Positions 47,035 to 56,719 of a stretch of 64,000 nt of DNA are shown here, one piece after another (within the stretch, counting starts at the first letter, position 1; every line of letters starts with the position of its first letter). The stretch lies in the NCBI RefSeq assembly GCF_025961835.1, contig NZ_JAOQOK010000001.1:2170001-2234000 (forward strand). The letters are read 5' to 3'. Source of the DNA: Sphingobium sp. B2D3C. GTDB lineage: Bacteria > Pseudomonadota > Alphaproteobacteria > Sphingomonadales > Sphingomonadaceae. The notes below the pieces were generated by a model. That model worked only from the letters and a program-made list of their open reading frames with translations. It made no database searches and was not told the origin of the DNA. A program made the translations under genes and the position numbers.

Positions 47035-48461
47035 GCAGCGCATTCCCGCGCCACGGTGACATCGTCGAACGGCAGCACGCGATCGCCGATGATCTGACCC
47101 TGCTCATGCCCCTTGCCGGCCAGCAGCACGATATCGTCCGGCCCCGCCTCGGCAATGGCAGCAGCGATGGCAGCCCGGCGCCCGCCAATCTCCCGCGCGC
47201 CCGGCGCGCCGGCCATGATCGCGGAACGGATCACCTGCGGGTCTTCCCCGCGCGGATTGTCATCGGTGACGATCACGACATCGCTCAGGTCGCTGGCAAC
47301 GCCGCCCATCAGCGGGCGCTTGCCGGCATCGCGATCCCCGCCGGCGCCGAACACGGTGATGAGCCGACCGCGCACATGCGGGCGCAGCGCTTCGATGGCC
47401 GCCCGCAGCCCGTCGGGCGTATGGGCATAATCGACATAGACCGGCGCACCGGCGGTGGTGATGACCGCACGTTCCAGCCGACCGCGCACCGGCTGTACGC
47501 GCGAGAGCAAGCCCAGCACCGTCTTCAGCGCGCCGCCGGTTGCGAGGACCAATCCGGCGGAAACCAGCGCATTGGCGGCCTGATAGGCGCCGATGAGCGG
47601 CAGATCGACCTTGTGCGTGGCGCCCTCCGCCTCGATCATAAGCGTCTGCCCAAGATGCGTCGGCGTTTGCGTGACCAGCCGCAGCGTCTCGCCGGCCGAA
47701 CCGACCGTCATCAACTGCAAACCCCGGCGACGCACGTGCTCGATCACTTCGGCAGAGCGCTCGTCATCGGCCCAGATGACAGCGACGCCGTCGTCGGCGA
47801 CAACCTCGTCGAACAGCCGCATCTTGGCGGCGAAATACATGTCCATGGTGCCGTGATAATCGAGATGATCGCGGCTCAGATTGGTGAAGGCGCCCGCCGC
47901 GACGCGCGGGCCCTCGGCGCGATATTGGGCCAGCCCATGGCTCGACGCCTCATAGGCGACATGATCGACGCCTTCCTTGGCGAGCCCGGCGAGATTGGAG
48001 AGGAAGGTCACCACGTCCGGGGTCGTGAGGCCGGTCGACACCTGATCCACGGCCGTCGTCACGCCCAGCGTGCCGATGGACGCGGCGCCATGACCCATCA
48101 TGCGCCAGAGCTGCCGGGTGAGCTCGACCGTCGAGGTCTTACCGTTCGTGCCGGTGACCGCGACCAGCGTCTGCGGATAGGGCGCATAATAGCGCGCCGC
48201 GAGGCTCGCGAACAGGCGGCGCGGTTCCTCGGCGGCGATGTGGGGGACGCCGGTCACCCGCGCGTCCGGGGCCGCGACGACAGCCACGGCGCCCGCAGCG
48301 ATGGCGGCGTCGATAAAGTCCTCGCCGTTCACCCGCGCGCCGCGAAACGCGCCGAACACCGCGCCGGGCGCCACCTTACGATGGTCCAGCGCGAAGCCGC
48401 TCACCTCGGCGTCCTTGGCCGGATCGATCGAGTCGGGCACAAGCGTGGAAAGGCGCATCAT
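47031..48461 (-). CDS. murE: UDP-MurNAc-dipeptide--meso-diaminopimelate ligase MurE
   Basis: A 476-residue Mur ligase. The P-loop is VAVTGTNGKTSTVEL; further motifs are EASSHGL, FTNLSRDHLDYHGTMDMYFA and VYVDYAHTPDGLRAAI. TDDNPRGEDPQVI carries the DNPR signature of enzymes adding meso-diaminopimelate rather than lysine, as expected for a Gram-negative. Two adjacent ATGs (48461, 48458) overlap the ftsI stop; either would be coupled. Confidence 0.97.
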   Translation of the reverse strand: MMRLSTLVPDSIDPAKDAEVSGFALDHRKVAPGAVFGAFRGARVNGEDFIDAAIAAGAVAVVAAPDARVTGVPHIAAEEPRRLFASLAARYYAPYPQTLVAVTGTNGKTSTVELTRQLWRMMGHGAASIGTLGVTTAVDQVSTGLTTPDVVTFLSNLAGLAKEGVDHVAYEASSHGLAQYRAEGPRVAAGAFTNLSRDHLDYHGTMDMYFAAKMRLFDEVVADDGVAVIWADDERSAEVIEHVRRRGLQLMTVGSAGETLRLVTQTPTHLGQTLMIEAEGATHKVDLPLIGAYQAANALVSAGLVLATGGALKTVLGLLSRVQPVRGRLERAVITTAGAPVYVDYAHTPDGLRAAIEALRPHVRGRLITVFGAGGDRDAGKRPLMGGVASDLSDVVIVTDDNPRGEDPQVIRSAIMAGAPGAREIGGRRAAIAAAIAEAGPDDIVLLAGKGHEQGQIIGDRVLPFDDVTVARECAA

Positions 48462-50212
48462 TCGGCCACCTCTTCATCTTTGACCAACGGGGTCAGCTCA
48501 GAAATGTCGACGTCGCGGAACGCCTCGGGATAGACGCCCAGCAGCGGCGCGGCGCGCGACACGAAGGACTTCACCACCGGGGCGGCCGTATAAGCGGCCG
48601 TGCGGATGCCCGGGTAACGGGCACTGCCCTGCGGCTCGTCCATCATGACGATGACGACGTAGCGCGGCGCTTCCATCGGGAAAGCCGCAGCGAAGGTGGA
48701 GACCAGCGAGCGGCGGGCATAGCCGCCGTCCTTGGGCTTCTCGGCCGTTCCGGTCTTGCCGCCGACGCGATAGCCTTCGGCATCCGCATTGCGCCCGGTG
48801 CCGGTCTGCACGATCATCCGCAGCAACTGGCGCATCTTCGCGCTGGTCTGCTCGGAGAACACCCGGCGGGCGGCCACTTGTTCATTCGGCTTGCGCTTGA
48901 GAACGGTGGTGGGGTGCCAGATGCCGCCATTCACCAGCGCGGCATATGCGCTAGCCAGATGCATCGGCGTCACGGCGATGCCATGGCCATAGGCCGTCGT
49001 CATGATCGTCGTGCGATACCAGCGCGACGGGAACAGCGTGCCGGCCTGTTCGCGCAGCTCCACCGTGGCCGGACGGTCGAACTCCAGCGAGCGATAGGCA
49101 GCCTCAAGCGGCTTTTGCCCCATTTCATCGGCGATGCGGGCCGTGACGATGTTGCTGGAGTGCACCAGCGCCTCCGGCACCGTCAGCCAGCGGCCCAGGG
49201 GGTGGTCATCCTTGATGGTGAAGCGCCCGACGGGCAGCGGCGCCGTGGCATCATAGCGCTTGCTCATGCTGACGATGACGCCCGCATCCATGGCGATGGC
49301 GAAGGACAGCGGCTTGAACGTCGAGCCGAGCTCGTAGCGCGCCTGAACCACGCGATTGCAGCGCGGCGACATGTCGCAGGTGATCTGGCCCCGGCGCATT
49401 TGGCCGTCCGGGCCCATCACCATCGGCGCCTCGACCGGCACCAGGCGGTTGGGATTGAACGTGGGCAGAGACGCCATGGCGATCACTTCGCCATTGCGCG
49501 AATCCAGCACGATGCCGACGGCGCCCTTGGCGCTCTGTTCCGCCATGCCGAGCGACAGCTCTTCCTCCAGCGCGGCCTGAACGCGGCTATCGATGGAGAG
49601 CTGCAGCGGCTGCCCGCGCGTCTTTTCGTCAGTCAGCCGGTCATCGAACGCGCGCTCGACGCCCATGGCACCGAACCCGTCCCGATTGACGAAACCGATA
49701 AGGTGCGCGGCCAGCGTGCGCTGCGGATACAGCCGCTCCGCCTCGCGCGGAAACTCGATGCCGATCTCGCCCAGCGCATTCACAGCGGCGACGTCGCGCG
49801 GGACGGCGCGGGTGCGAAGGTAGTTCCACTGCCCGCCCGAGGTCAGCTTGGCGTAGAAATCGGCTTCGGACTGGTCCGGGAAGATCGCGTGGAGCTTTTT
49901 GGCCAGATCGCGCGGATCGCCGAGCAGGCGGTCGCGGCGCACGGCAATGGCATAACCGTCGATATCGCGCGCCAACGGCACGCCGTTGCGATCGACAATA
50001 TCGGCGCGCCCCGGAATCGGGATAGGGCTGGCCATGCGCTCGGCCTGGGTGCCGGCGTCAATGCCCATCCAGACCATTTTCGCCGCCATCACCATTGTGA
50101 TCGCGGCGAAAATAAGCAGGAGGAGCATGATCCGGCCGTGGGCCACCGTGACCAGATCTGTCGGCTTCCGATTCTCGGAACGCGGCTCCGGCCGCGCCAA
50201 AATGGTGGCCAT
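48458..50212 (-). CDS. ftsI: Septal peptidoglycan transpeptidase FtsI (PBP3)
   Basis: A 584-residue monofunctional class B penicillin-binding protein: a TM helix near 27-47, a pedestal region (GRADIVDRNGVPLARDIDGY) and a transpeptidase domain with SxxK (GSTFKPLSFAIA, near residue 304), SxN (VHSSNIVTARI) and KTG (GGKTGTAEKP). It cross-links septal wall together with FtsW. It starts in a TGATG overlap with ftsL. Confidence 0.95.
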   Translation of the reverse strand: MATILARPEPRSENRKPTDLVTVAHGRIMLLLLIFAAITMVMAAKMVWMGIDAGTQAERMASPIPIPGRADIVDRNGVPLARDIDGYAIAVRRDRLLGDPRDLAKKLHAIFPDQSEADFYAKLTSGGQWNYLRTRAVPRDVAAVNALGEIGIEFPREAERLYPQRTLAAHLIGFVNRDGFGAMGVERAFDDRLTDEKTRGQPLQLSIDSRVQAALEEELSLGMAEQSAKGAVGIVLDSRNGEVIAMASLPTFNPNRLVPVEAPMVMGPDGQMRRGQITCDMSPRCNRVVQARYELGSTFKPLSFAIAMDAGVIVSMSKRYDATAPLPVGRFTIKDDHPLGRWLTVPEALVHSSNIVTARIADEMGQKPLEAAYRSLEFDRPATVELREQAGTLFPSRWYRTTIMTTAYGHGIAVTPMHLASAYAALVNGGIWHPTTVLKRKPNEQVAARRVFSEQTSAKMRQLLRMIVQTGTGRNADAEGYRVGGKTGTAEKPKDGGYARRSLVSTFAAAFPMEAPRYVVIVMMDEPQGSARYPGIRTAAYTAAPVVKSFVSRAAPLLGVYPEAFRDVDISELTPLVKDEEVAE

Positions 50213-50847
50213 CAGGGCACCATAGCTTCACTTAGAGCCGGGCCGCCGAGCAGCTTCTTGTCGAGCAGGGCCAGCCGGGCTGCCTTGCGGGAGGCCGGAT
50301 CGGGCTCGACAGTGCGGCGCGCCGCAGCCTCTGCCGGCGCGCGCGTTGCCGGCGCCGTTTTCGCCTTAGCCTCCGCCACGGGCGGCCGGGGCTCGGCAGC
50401 CGAGGCAGTGCGAATGAACGCGAATTCCGAGGCCACATCGGCGCCGCTGCGCGCTGCCGGCCTGACGGGCGCTGCCGCGACCGGCGCAGGCGGGGTGTTC
50501 TGGGCCATCGCGGTCATGACGGGCGGCGGGCTGTAGCCGCCGGTCACCGGCGCCATGCGGTCCAGATTGGCGAGCGCGCGCTCATTGGGCAGATATTGCG
50601 CAGGCGCCGGCACATACAGGCGCAGGTCGCTGGTGTTCCAGGCGTGGAGCTGACGCATGGTTGCCCGCGCGCCGAATTCCGCCTCAAGATAGCGGATGTC
50701 GGCGCGGGTCCAGCGGATCTGGTCGATCGTATGCCGCACCGCGTTCCGCTCCGTCGCCACCTGCAGGCTGATCAGATAGGCGGCGAGCGCCCCCATGGCG
50801 ACCACGAGAATCCACATGATGCTTTGCAAGCGCTTGATGGCGATCAT
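50212..50847 (-). CDS. ftsL: FtsL-like division protein with long C-terminal tail
   Basis: A 211-residue bitopic protein: a TM helix at about 10-27 ([19 protein letters not shown]), then a heptad-like region (about 28-65) as in FtsL, and a conserved-looking [12 protein letters not shown] segment. Unlike the usual roughly 90-120-residue FtsL, a Pro/Ala-rich periplasmic tail of about 110 residues follows. The identity rests on its place between rsmH and ftsI, the single TM segment and the coiled coil. ATGA and TGATG overlaps link it to both neighbours. Confidence 0.75.
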   Translation of the reverse strand: MIAIKRLQSIMWILVVAMGALAAYLISLQVATERNAVRHTIDQIRWTRADIRYLEAEFGARATMRQLHAWNTSDLRLYVPAPAQYLPNERALANLDRMAPVTGGYSPPPVMTAMAQNTPPAPVAAAPVRPAARSGADVASEFAFIRTASAAEPRPPVAEAKAKTAPATRAPAEAAARRTVEPDPASRKAARLALLDKKLLGGPALSEAMVP

Positions 50848-51824
50848 GATCGTGCTCCCACAGATTGGTGCATGGCAGGGGCTTCAGTTCGGATGGCGCT
50901 ACGCAGCGTTGCGGAGCGCGCACGGGGGTTGGACTTGAGCTCTGCATCGCCGGGGCGAACAGCGCGCGCGGGCTTCTGGAAGGTCGGCCGCACGGCGGAT
51001 TTGACCTCCGGTCGGTGGCGCGAGCCGGCACCCTCCTGCCCGCTGCGCGTGCGGAGAAAATTCTTCACGATGCGATCTTCCAGGCTGTGGAAGGTCACCA
51101 CCGCCAACCGGCCGCCCGGGCGCAACACGGCCTCGGCGGCATCCAGACCGCGCTCCAGCGCATCCAACTCACCATTGAGGTGAATGCGGATCGCCTGGAA
51201 GGTCCGCGTCGCCGGATCGGTCTTGTCGCCGGGCCGCTTGCCGAGCGCCTTGTGGACCGCGCCGACGAGATCGCCGATGGTCGCCAGCGGGCGCGCCGCC
51301 ACGATGGCACGCGCGACACGGCGCGACTGCCGCTCCTCGCCATAATGATAGAGGATGTCGGCCAGCTCGGTCTCATCGACGCGGTTGAGAAATTCGGCCG
51401 CCGTCTCGCCGGACTGGCTCATCCGCATATCCAGAGGGGCGTCCGGAAAGCGGAAGGAGAAGCCACGGCGTTCACGATCAAGCTGCATCGAGGAGACGCC
51501 GATATCCAGCGTCACGCCATCCACGCTGTCGACACCGGCCTCAGCCAGCAGCCGTTCCATCTGCGCGAAATTGCCGGCGAGCAGCGTAATCGCGCCCTCA
51601 CTGGCTGCGACGACCGCCTGCCCTTCGGCAATGGCGTCAGGATCCTGATCGATCGCGAAGACCCGCGCACCGCGCGCGGCCATGGCGCGGCTGTACCCGC
51701 CGGCACCGAATGTGCCGTCGACATGACGCTCGCCAGGGGCAATGGCAAGCGCGTCCAGCACTTCGTCGAGCAGCACGGGGCGGTGCGGCTCGGCCGGCGG
51801 GTTCGCAAGGGAAGCCGCGCTCAT
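50844..51824 (-). CDS. rsmH: 16S rRNA m4C1402 methyltransferase RsmH (MraW)
   Basis: A 326-residue SAM-dependent methyltransferase that N4-methylates C1402 of 16S rRNA. Motifs: [27 protein letters not shown] (SAM-binding), [20 protein letters not shown] and [17 protein letters not shown]. The start is in a TGATG overlap with mraZ; the end overlaps ftsL by ATGA. Confidence 0.97.
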   Translation of the reverse strand: MSAASLANPPAEPHRPVLLDEVLDALAIAPGERHVDGTFGAGGYSRAMAARGARVFAIDQDPDAIAEGQAVVAASEGAITLLAGNFAQMERLLAEAGVDSVDGVTLDIGVSSMQLDRERRGFSFRFPDAPLDMRMSQSGETAAEFLNRVDETELADILYHYGEERQSRRVARAIVAARPLATIGDLVGAVHKALGKRPGDKTDPATRTFQAIRIHLNGELDALERGLDAAEAVLRPGGRLAVVTFHSLEDRIVKNFLRTRSGQEGAGSRHRPEVKSAVRPTFQKPARAVRPGDAELKSNPRARSATLRSAIRTEAPAMHQSVGARS

Positions 51825-52321
51825 CAGCGCTCCTCCCGTTTGGCCTTGAGCTCATCGAGGAAGGTTTCGCATTCCTCGATGGCAAGCAGGTTCGCCGAAT
51901 TCTCGGCGAGGAAGCGCTCGGGACTCCAAAGCTGGACGAGGCGACCGCCCCCCACAATGAAGAGCGCGTCGGTGATGCCGTACAACCGCCGAAAAGCCGG
52001 CGGCAGGGTGAACCTGCCGCCGGAGTCGATGGTAACGGTCTTGATGGTGCTCCAGAAGTTCGCGTCCGCCATTTCCGCGTCGAAATCCTCGCCACGGGTC
52101 ATGGCGATGCGGGCGGCCTCGTCGAACTTGTTCTGAAAGAAATCGAGCTGTTTGCTGCCGAAAAGCGACACATATTTGCGGGTGGGGTCGGCCCGAACAA
52201 GCATGGTGCCGGGCTGGGTGCTGTGCTCATTCAGGACGGAGCGGAAGGACATCGGCAGCGCGAAGCGCCCCTTGCCGTCCAGGGCACTCGCCCCGTTCCC
52301 CATGAAATAAGCCGATGACAC
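51824..52321 (-). CDS. mraZ: Transcriptional regulator MraZ
   Basis: A 165-residue protein with two SpoVT/AbrB-type half-domains carrying the family motif: [15 protein letters not shown] and [16 protein letters not shown]. MraZ binds TGGG-type repeats before its own gene and regulates the dcw cluster. The start is GTG 52321, about 9 bases after AGGGAG; ATG 52303 would remove six residues before the conserved part. It is the first gene of the coupled division chain. Confidence 0.93.
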   Translation of the reverse strand: MSSAYFMGNGASALDGKGRFALPMSFRSVLNEHSTQPGTMLVRADPTRKYVSLFGSKQLDFFQNKFDEAARIAMTRGEDFDAEMADANFWSTIKTVTIDSGGRFTLPPAFRRLYGITDALFIVGGGRLVQLWSPERFLAENSANLLAIEECETFLDELKAKREER

Positions 52322-52452
52322 CCCAACGAACTCCCTGCGCGGGGCACAGGCCTTCCCGCTCCGGAAAGCACCAAGCTGACCGGTTGATAGACTCGCGAAG
52401 ATACGAGTGCCCCTAGGCCTGCGGTATTAGCAGTCCGTCCCCGGGGAGAAAA

Positions 52453-52508
52453 GGGAGAATCTTGGATAAAGTGGGAAATGATGGGAAAATCTTGGGCAGA
52501 TTAGGGAG
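52453..52508 (-). promoter_or_regulatory. MraZ-box-like array of TGGG repeats
   Basis: Six G-rich boxes occur on the plus strand at 52453 (GGGAGA), 52463 (TGGATA), 52472 (TGGGAA), 52482 (TGGGAA), 52493 (TGGGCA) and 52503 (AGGGAG), spaced 9-11 bases or one helical turn. MraZ is known to bind tandem TGGGN-type repeats with about ten-base periodicity upstream of mraZ. The array starts about 130 bases before mraZ, and its last box overlaps the final codons of the preceding gene. Confidence 0.6.
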
Positions 52509-53892
52509 AAATGCCCTCCGTTTTTCTTATGTTCTCATTATGGCCCGTATTTGTCCGAAACATGGGCTGGGAATAGCGGGGATTGCGCACCACCAGGGCC
52601 AGCAGGAGGGAAAGGACAAGCGCAGCGGCCAGCGCGAAGCGGAGACCCCGCACCAGAGCGGCCTCGTCCTTCACCCAACTCGTGAAAGTGCCGATCGAAA
52701 GCGGCTCGTTGCGCAGCCACGCCGCGAGAACGTCCGGCGCATCGCTGGTACGCAGCGCGCGGTCGGCCCCATCTTGCGACGCCAGCGTCCAGAGGCGGTC
52801 ATCGATCCAGTCCGCATCCGCCACCAGCAACGCCTGCCCCCTGCCCAATCGACAGGTCGCAATGAACCCCTGCTCGGCGGGCGTGCAGCCGGCTGTCGGT
52901 TCGCGCACCACGAAACGAGAGGCGCCTGCCACCTGCAGCAAGGCGCCTGACGCCAGGCTCCGCCGATCCGACGCCTCGCCCCCATGGCCATCGCCATGGG
53001 ATTGCGCAGTGAACTCCGCAGCCTCCAGTCGCACGCCCCAATGGGCCAGCAGCGGATCGAGCAGACTCGTGAGCGGCGGCCGCCCGGGATGGACGAGCGG
53101 GCGCGGGTCCGGCCAGAGCAATAGCGGATCGGCCAGCACCACCGCGCGTCCACCCGCGCGCACCCAGCGGTCCAGCGCGACCAGTTCCTCCGGCGCCATC
53201 GCGCGCGGCTGGGCCAGCAGCACGGCCTCGTACCCAGCCAGGCTCTGGTCACTGAGCGCGTCCAGAGGGTGCAGGGCGACATGGAGGTCCAGCGCGCGCA
53301 GCAAGGGCGAGCGCAGGCCGATCGACTGCGTCGCCGGCAATCCGTGAACGGCGCCCATGGCGACATCATGCAAGGGCAAGGCCGAGAACAAAGCGACGCT
53401 GGGCCGATCCCCGGCTGTGGTGGATGGGGAAGCATTGCGCATGGCCGGCACGGCCCAGTTCGCGACAAGCACAGCCCCCGCGCACAACGCCAGCGCGGAA
53501 CCCAGCCTTACCCGGCGGGAACGTCCTGCGACCAAGGCCCACAGACTGCCGACGAGGGCCAATCCCGCCGCGAGCGCGATCATGCCGGCCCAGGGCAGAC
53601 GGACGGACGCCAACCCGATCAGGCACAGCGGCGGCAGCAGGACGACCGCCCACAAAGCCGCAACCGTCGGCCAGCGCAACCTCGCAGGAGCAGCCTCGGC
53701 GCGGTCCCCCTGCCCGGAGCGGACCGCGCGGGTCAGCAGGATGGCGCCCACAATGATCCCCGCCGTGCCCGGCCACAGCCAATCGAGCGGATCGAGCCGC
53801 CCGGTCCGCAGGCTGGAGCTGGTCAGCCCGAGCAGAAGCGACAGGATGGCAGGGGCAAGCGTCGCCGCCAGCAGCAAGGCAGTGCGGGGCAT
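52501..53892 (-). CDS. DUF4350/GldG-like membrane protein
   Basis: A 463-residue protein with about four N-terminal TM segments, a periplasmic domain (about 160-420) and a C-terminal TM helix (FALAAALVLSLLLALVV). The soluble domain, with ALVRGLRFALA at its edge and the VALFSALPLHDVAM, LAQPRAMAPEELVALDRWV and GRAVVLADPLLLWP blocks, resembles the GldG/DUF4350 type that accompanies uncharacterised ABC transporters. No ATPase gene is adjacent. It lies 20 bases after another membrane-anchored gene and reads into the mraZ promoter region. Confidence 0.6.
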   Translation of the reverse strand: MPRTALLLAATLAPAILSLLLGLTSSSLRTGRLDPLDWLWPGTAGIIVGAILLTRAVRSGQGDRAEAAPARLRWPTVAALWAVVLLPPLCLIGLASVRLPWAGMIALAAGLALVGSLWALVAGRSRRVRLGSALALCAGAVLVANWAVPAMRNASPSTTAGDRPSVALFSALPLHDVAMGAVHGLPATQSIGLRSPLLRALDLHVALHPLDALSDQSLAGYEAVLLAQPRAMAPEELVALDRWVRAGGRAVVLADPLLLWPDPRPLVHPGRPPLTSLLDPLLAHWGVRLEAAEFTAQSHGDGHGGEASDRRSLASGALLQVAGASRFVVREPTAGCTPAEQGFIATCRLGRGQALLVADADWIDDRLWTLASQDGADRALRTSDAPDVLAAWLRNEPLSIGTFTSWVKDEAALVRGLRFALAAALVLSLLLALVVRNPRYSQPMFRTNTGHNENIRKTEGISP

Positions 53893-53912
53893 CGCGGCAA
53901 CCGGGCGACGGC

Positions 53913-54341
53913 TCAGGGCGTCTGCTGCTGGGCGGGGCGCTGCGACTGGGCCTGATCACGGTCCTGATCCATGCGCTGACGCAATTGCGGATCGGGCTCA
54001 AGATCGGGCACGGGTGACGGCAGGATGGGCGCGGCGCTGTCCGATGTGGTCGGGGTGACGCCCAGATCCGCCAGCGGCTCGTTGTTGGTCGGCGCCGGGG
54101 TGCCGGTCGTATTGGCGCCACCGGTCTGTGCGGCGGCGGACGACGCATCGCTCGACATCGTCGCGGTATCGCTCGTCCCATCCTGACGGACGGCATCGAC
54201 GATCAGGTTCGCCAGCGTAACGACCAGCAGAACCGCGGCCAACCCGACCAGGCCGATCTGCACGCGCTGCAACTCTTCACGATGGGCGCGAACGTCGCTC
54301 TTGCGGCTCACTGCTTCCCGTTCGGGCCGACTGTCCGCCAT
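53913..54341 (-). CDS. Bitopic membrane protein, unknown
   Basis: A 142-residue protein with a charged N-terminus (SRKSDVRAHREELQRVQIGL), one TM helix (LVGLAAVLLVVTLANLIV, about 28-46) and a Ser/Thr/Ala/Pro-rich periplasmic tail that ends in a Gln/Arg-rich stretch. Type II topology is likely. I do not recognise a family. It lies 11 bases after cysK and 20 before the DUF4350 gene, which suggests one transcript. Confidence 0.65.
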   Translation of the reverse strand: MADSRPEREAVSRKSDVRAHREELQRVQIGLVGLAAVLLVVTLANLIVDAVRQDGTSDTATMSSDASSAAAQTGGANTTGTPAPTNNEPLADLGVTPTTSDSAAPILPSPVPDLEPDPQLRQRMDQDRDQAQSQRPAQQQTP

Positions 54342-54352
54342 CTTTGCGCTCC

Positions 54353-55339
54353 CTAGTCCGCCAACCATGGGAAAGGCGTCAATCCCTTGGAAACCAGCCA
54401 GTCCCGATTGTAAAGCGTGGAAAGATAGCGCAGGCCCGTGTCGCACAGGATGGTGACGATCCGGCTGCCCGGGCCGAGCTTGCGGCCCAGTGCAACGGCA
54501 CCTGCGACATTGATGCCGGTGGAAAGGCCAACGCACAGCCCCTCGCCCATCAGCTTCTCGACCCACATCATGCCTTCTTCGTCAGACATGCGGAACTGCG
54601 TGTCGATCGGCGCACCTTCGAGATTGGCGGTGATGCGCCCCTGCCCGATCCCCTCAGCGACCGAGGAGCCTTCCGCCTTCAACTCGCCATGGGCGTAGTA
54701 ATTATACAGCGCCGCGCCATAAGGGTCGGTCAGCGCAATGGTGATCGCCTCGCTCTTCTGCTTGAGGCCGAGGCCGACGCCCGCAAGCGTGCCGCCCGTT
54801 CCGGCCGCGCAGGTGAAGCCATCGATCCGCCCTTCCATCTGCGCCCAGATTTCCTCGGACGTGCCGACGATATGGGCCTTGCGATTGGCGATATTGTCGA
54901 ACTGATTGGCCCAGATCGCGTTCGGCGTTTCCTCGGCGAGACGGCGCGAGGTGTGCACGAAGTGACCGGGATTGGCATAAGGCGCGGCGGGGACGAGCAC
55001 CAGCTCGGCGCCGAGCGCGCGCAACGTGTCCATCTTCTCGCGGCTCTGCGTCTCGGGCATGACGATGATCGTGCGATAGCCCTTGGCATTGGCGACCAGC
55101 GCCAGCCCGATGCCGGTATTGCCGGCCGTCCCTTCGACGATGGTGCCGCCGGGCTGCAGCAGGCCCTTTTCCTCGGCATCTTCCACGATGAACAGGGCGG
55201 CGCGGTCCTTGACCGAGGCGCCGGGGTTCATGAACTCGCATTTGCCGTAGATTTCGGCGCCGCTGGCCTCGGACGGCCCGGCCAGCCGGACGAGCGGCGT
55301 ATTACCGATGAGGGAGATCGTATTGGGATGGACGGTCAT
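54353..55339 (-). CDS. cysK: Cysteine synthase A
   Basis: A 328-residue PLP enzyme that makes cysteine from O-acetylserine and sulfide. The PLP lysine is in FMNPGASVKDRAALFI (near residue 46), the substrate loop is EGTAGNTGIGLALVA, the phosphate-binding loop GTGGTLAGVG, and the C-terminal motif VGLSTGINVAGAVALG. Cystathionine beta-synthase-type activity cannot be excluded, but there is no extra regulatory domain. Confidence 0.92.
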   Translation of the reverse strand: MTVHPNTISLIGNTPLVRLAGPSEASGAEIYGKCEFMNPGASVKDRAALFIVEDAEEKGLLQPGGTIVEGTAGNTGIGLALVANAKGYRTIIVMPETQSREKMDTLRALGAELVLVPAAPYANPGHFVHTSRRLAEETPNAIWANQFDNIANRKAHIVGTSEEIWAQMEGRIDGFTCAAGTGGTLAGVGLGLKQKSEAITIALTDPYGAALYNYYAHGELKAEGSSVAEGIGQGRITANLEGAPIDTQFRMSDEEGMMWVEKLMGEGLCVGLSTGINVAGAVALGRKLGPGSRIVTILCDTGLRYLSTLYNRDWLVSKGLTPFPWLAD

Positions 55340-55434
55340 AGCGACTGACTAGGACGACGAAGCGCGCTGGGCAAGGCAGGAGATTGCATGGTCGCCGCAA
55401 GCCAAGCTTGTCCCGCAGCGCTGCCGGAACGGGC

Positions 55435-56223
55435 TTATTCGGACCGGACGAGCGCCTGCTCGTCCTCGCCCTGTTCGCGGGCCGCGCGCCGATCCGTGAA
55501 CCAGATGAAGATCAGGGTCATTTCGTAGAGGATGATGAGCGGAATCGCGAGCATGAGCTGAGAGACCACATCGGGCGGCGTGAGAACCGCCGCCACCGCC
55601 ACCGCACCGACGATGAAATAGCGCCGCGCACCCACCAATTGCGCGCGCGAGACGATGCCGGCCCGATTGAGCAGCATCACCAGGACCGGCAGCAGGAAGC
55701 TGATTCCGAAGGCCAGGATGAATTGCATGACGAGGCTGAGATAGCTGTCCACGCTGGGCAGCGCTTCCAGCTGCATCCCCCCCGCATCGCCCTGAAAGCG
55801 CAGGAAGAAGTGAAATGCGGTCGGCATCACCAGATAATAAGCGAAGGCCGCGCCGCCGACGAACAGGATGGGCGTTGCCAGCAGAAAAGGCAGCAGCGCC
55901 CGCTTTTCCTTGGCATAGAGGCCCGGCGCGATGAACGCCCAGAGTTGGTTGGCAGTGATCGGGAAGGAGATGAAGAAGGCGCCGAACATGGCGACCTTCA
56001 GCTCCACGAAGAACGCCTCATAGAGCTTGGTATAGACGAGCTTTCCGACCGTGTTGCCAAAGCCCTGCTTGAGCGGCTCGACGAGAAAACCGAGAATGTC
56101 GCCCGCGAAATAATAGCAGACCGCGCCGGAAATGAAGAGCGCGGCGACGCAGCGCAACAGGCGCTTTCTCAGCTCGATGAGATGATCGAGCAGCGGCGCC
56201 TTGGTATCGTCAATGTCCTTCAT
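55435..56223 (-). CDS. tatC: Twin-arginine translocase subunit TatC
   Basis: A 262-residue polytopic receptor of the Tat system with six TM helices. Conserved parts: [18 protein letters not shown] at the N-terminus, [14 protein letters not shown] [20 protein letters not shown] and [20 protein letters not shown]. It overlaps tatB by ATGA. A Tat substrate, the dehalogenase-like hydrolase, lies in the same window. Confidence 0.97.
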   Translation of the reverse strand: MKDIDDTKAPLLDHLIELRKRLLRCVAALFISGAVCYYFAGDILGFLVEPLKQGFGNTVGKLVYTKLYEAFFVELKVAMFGAFFISFPITANQLWAFIAPGLYAKEKRALLPFLLATPILFVGGAAFAYYLVMPTAFHFFLRFQGDAGGMQLEALPSVDSYLSLVMQFILAFGISFLLPVLVMLLNRAGIVSRAQLVGARRYFIVGAVAVAAVLTPPDVVSQLMLAIPLIILYEMTLIFIWFTDRRAAREQGEDEQALVRSE

Positions 56224-56690
56224 GCGGTACGCGGTCCGTTCGGCTCGTCGGAGGTGCCAAGCGGCAGGCTGGACTGCGCCATGCTTTCGCCGGCGGGCGC
56301 GTCGGGCTTGTGCGCCGGGCCGGCATCCTCGACGGTCTCACCGGGATGGGACGGCGCATCATCGGTCGCGACCTTGTCGTCACGATCCCCCAGCAGTTCC
56401 GGCGCGCTATGATCCTGCAGGGCGGGTGTGCTCGCCGGATCGCTGAACTCCGTATTGCGGGTTTCGTCCATGATCTTCTGGTTCTGCTTGGCCCACTGCT
56501 TCTGCAGTTCCTCAAGCTCGGCTTCGCGCACCATGGCGTCGATGCCGCTGCGGAAATGGCGCGCCATGCCGCGCGCCTTGCCGACGATCTGACCGAATTT
56601 ATAGAGCGCGCGCGGCAGATCCTTGGGGCCGATCACGAGGACCGCCACCACCGCGATCAGCAGCAGCTCTGTGGACGCAATGTCAAACAT
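56220..56690 (-). CDS. tatB: Sec-independent translocase protein TatB
   Basis: A 156-residue bitopic protein: N-terminal TM helix ([20 protein letters not shown]), a hinge GPKDLPRAL and an amphipathic helix ([20 protein letters not shown]), then an acidic Pro-rich tail. The FD-S-EL start distinguishes TatB from TatA. It binds Tat signal peptides together with TatC. Confidence 0.95.
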   Translation of the reverse strand: MFDIASTELLLIAVVAVLVIGPKDLPRALYKFGQIVGKARGMARHFRSGIDAMVREAELEELQKQWAKQNQKIMDETRNTEFSDPASTPALQDHSAPELLGDRDDKVATDDAPSHPGETVEDAGPAHKPDAPAGESMAQSSLPLGTSDEPNGPRTA

Positions 56691-56719
56691 GCCAGGTTGG
56701 CCTGATCAGACCGCCCGGA

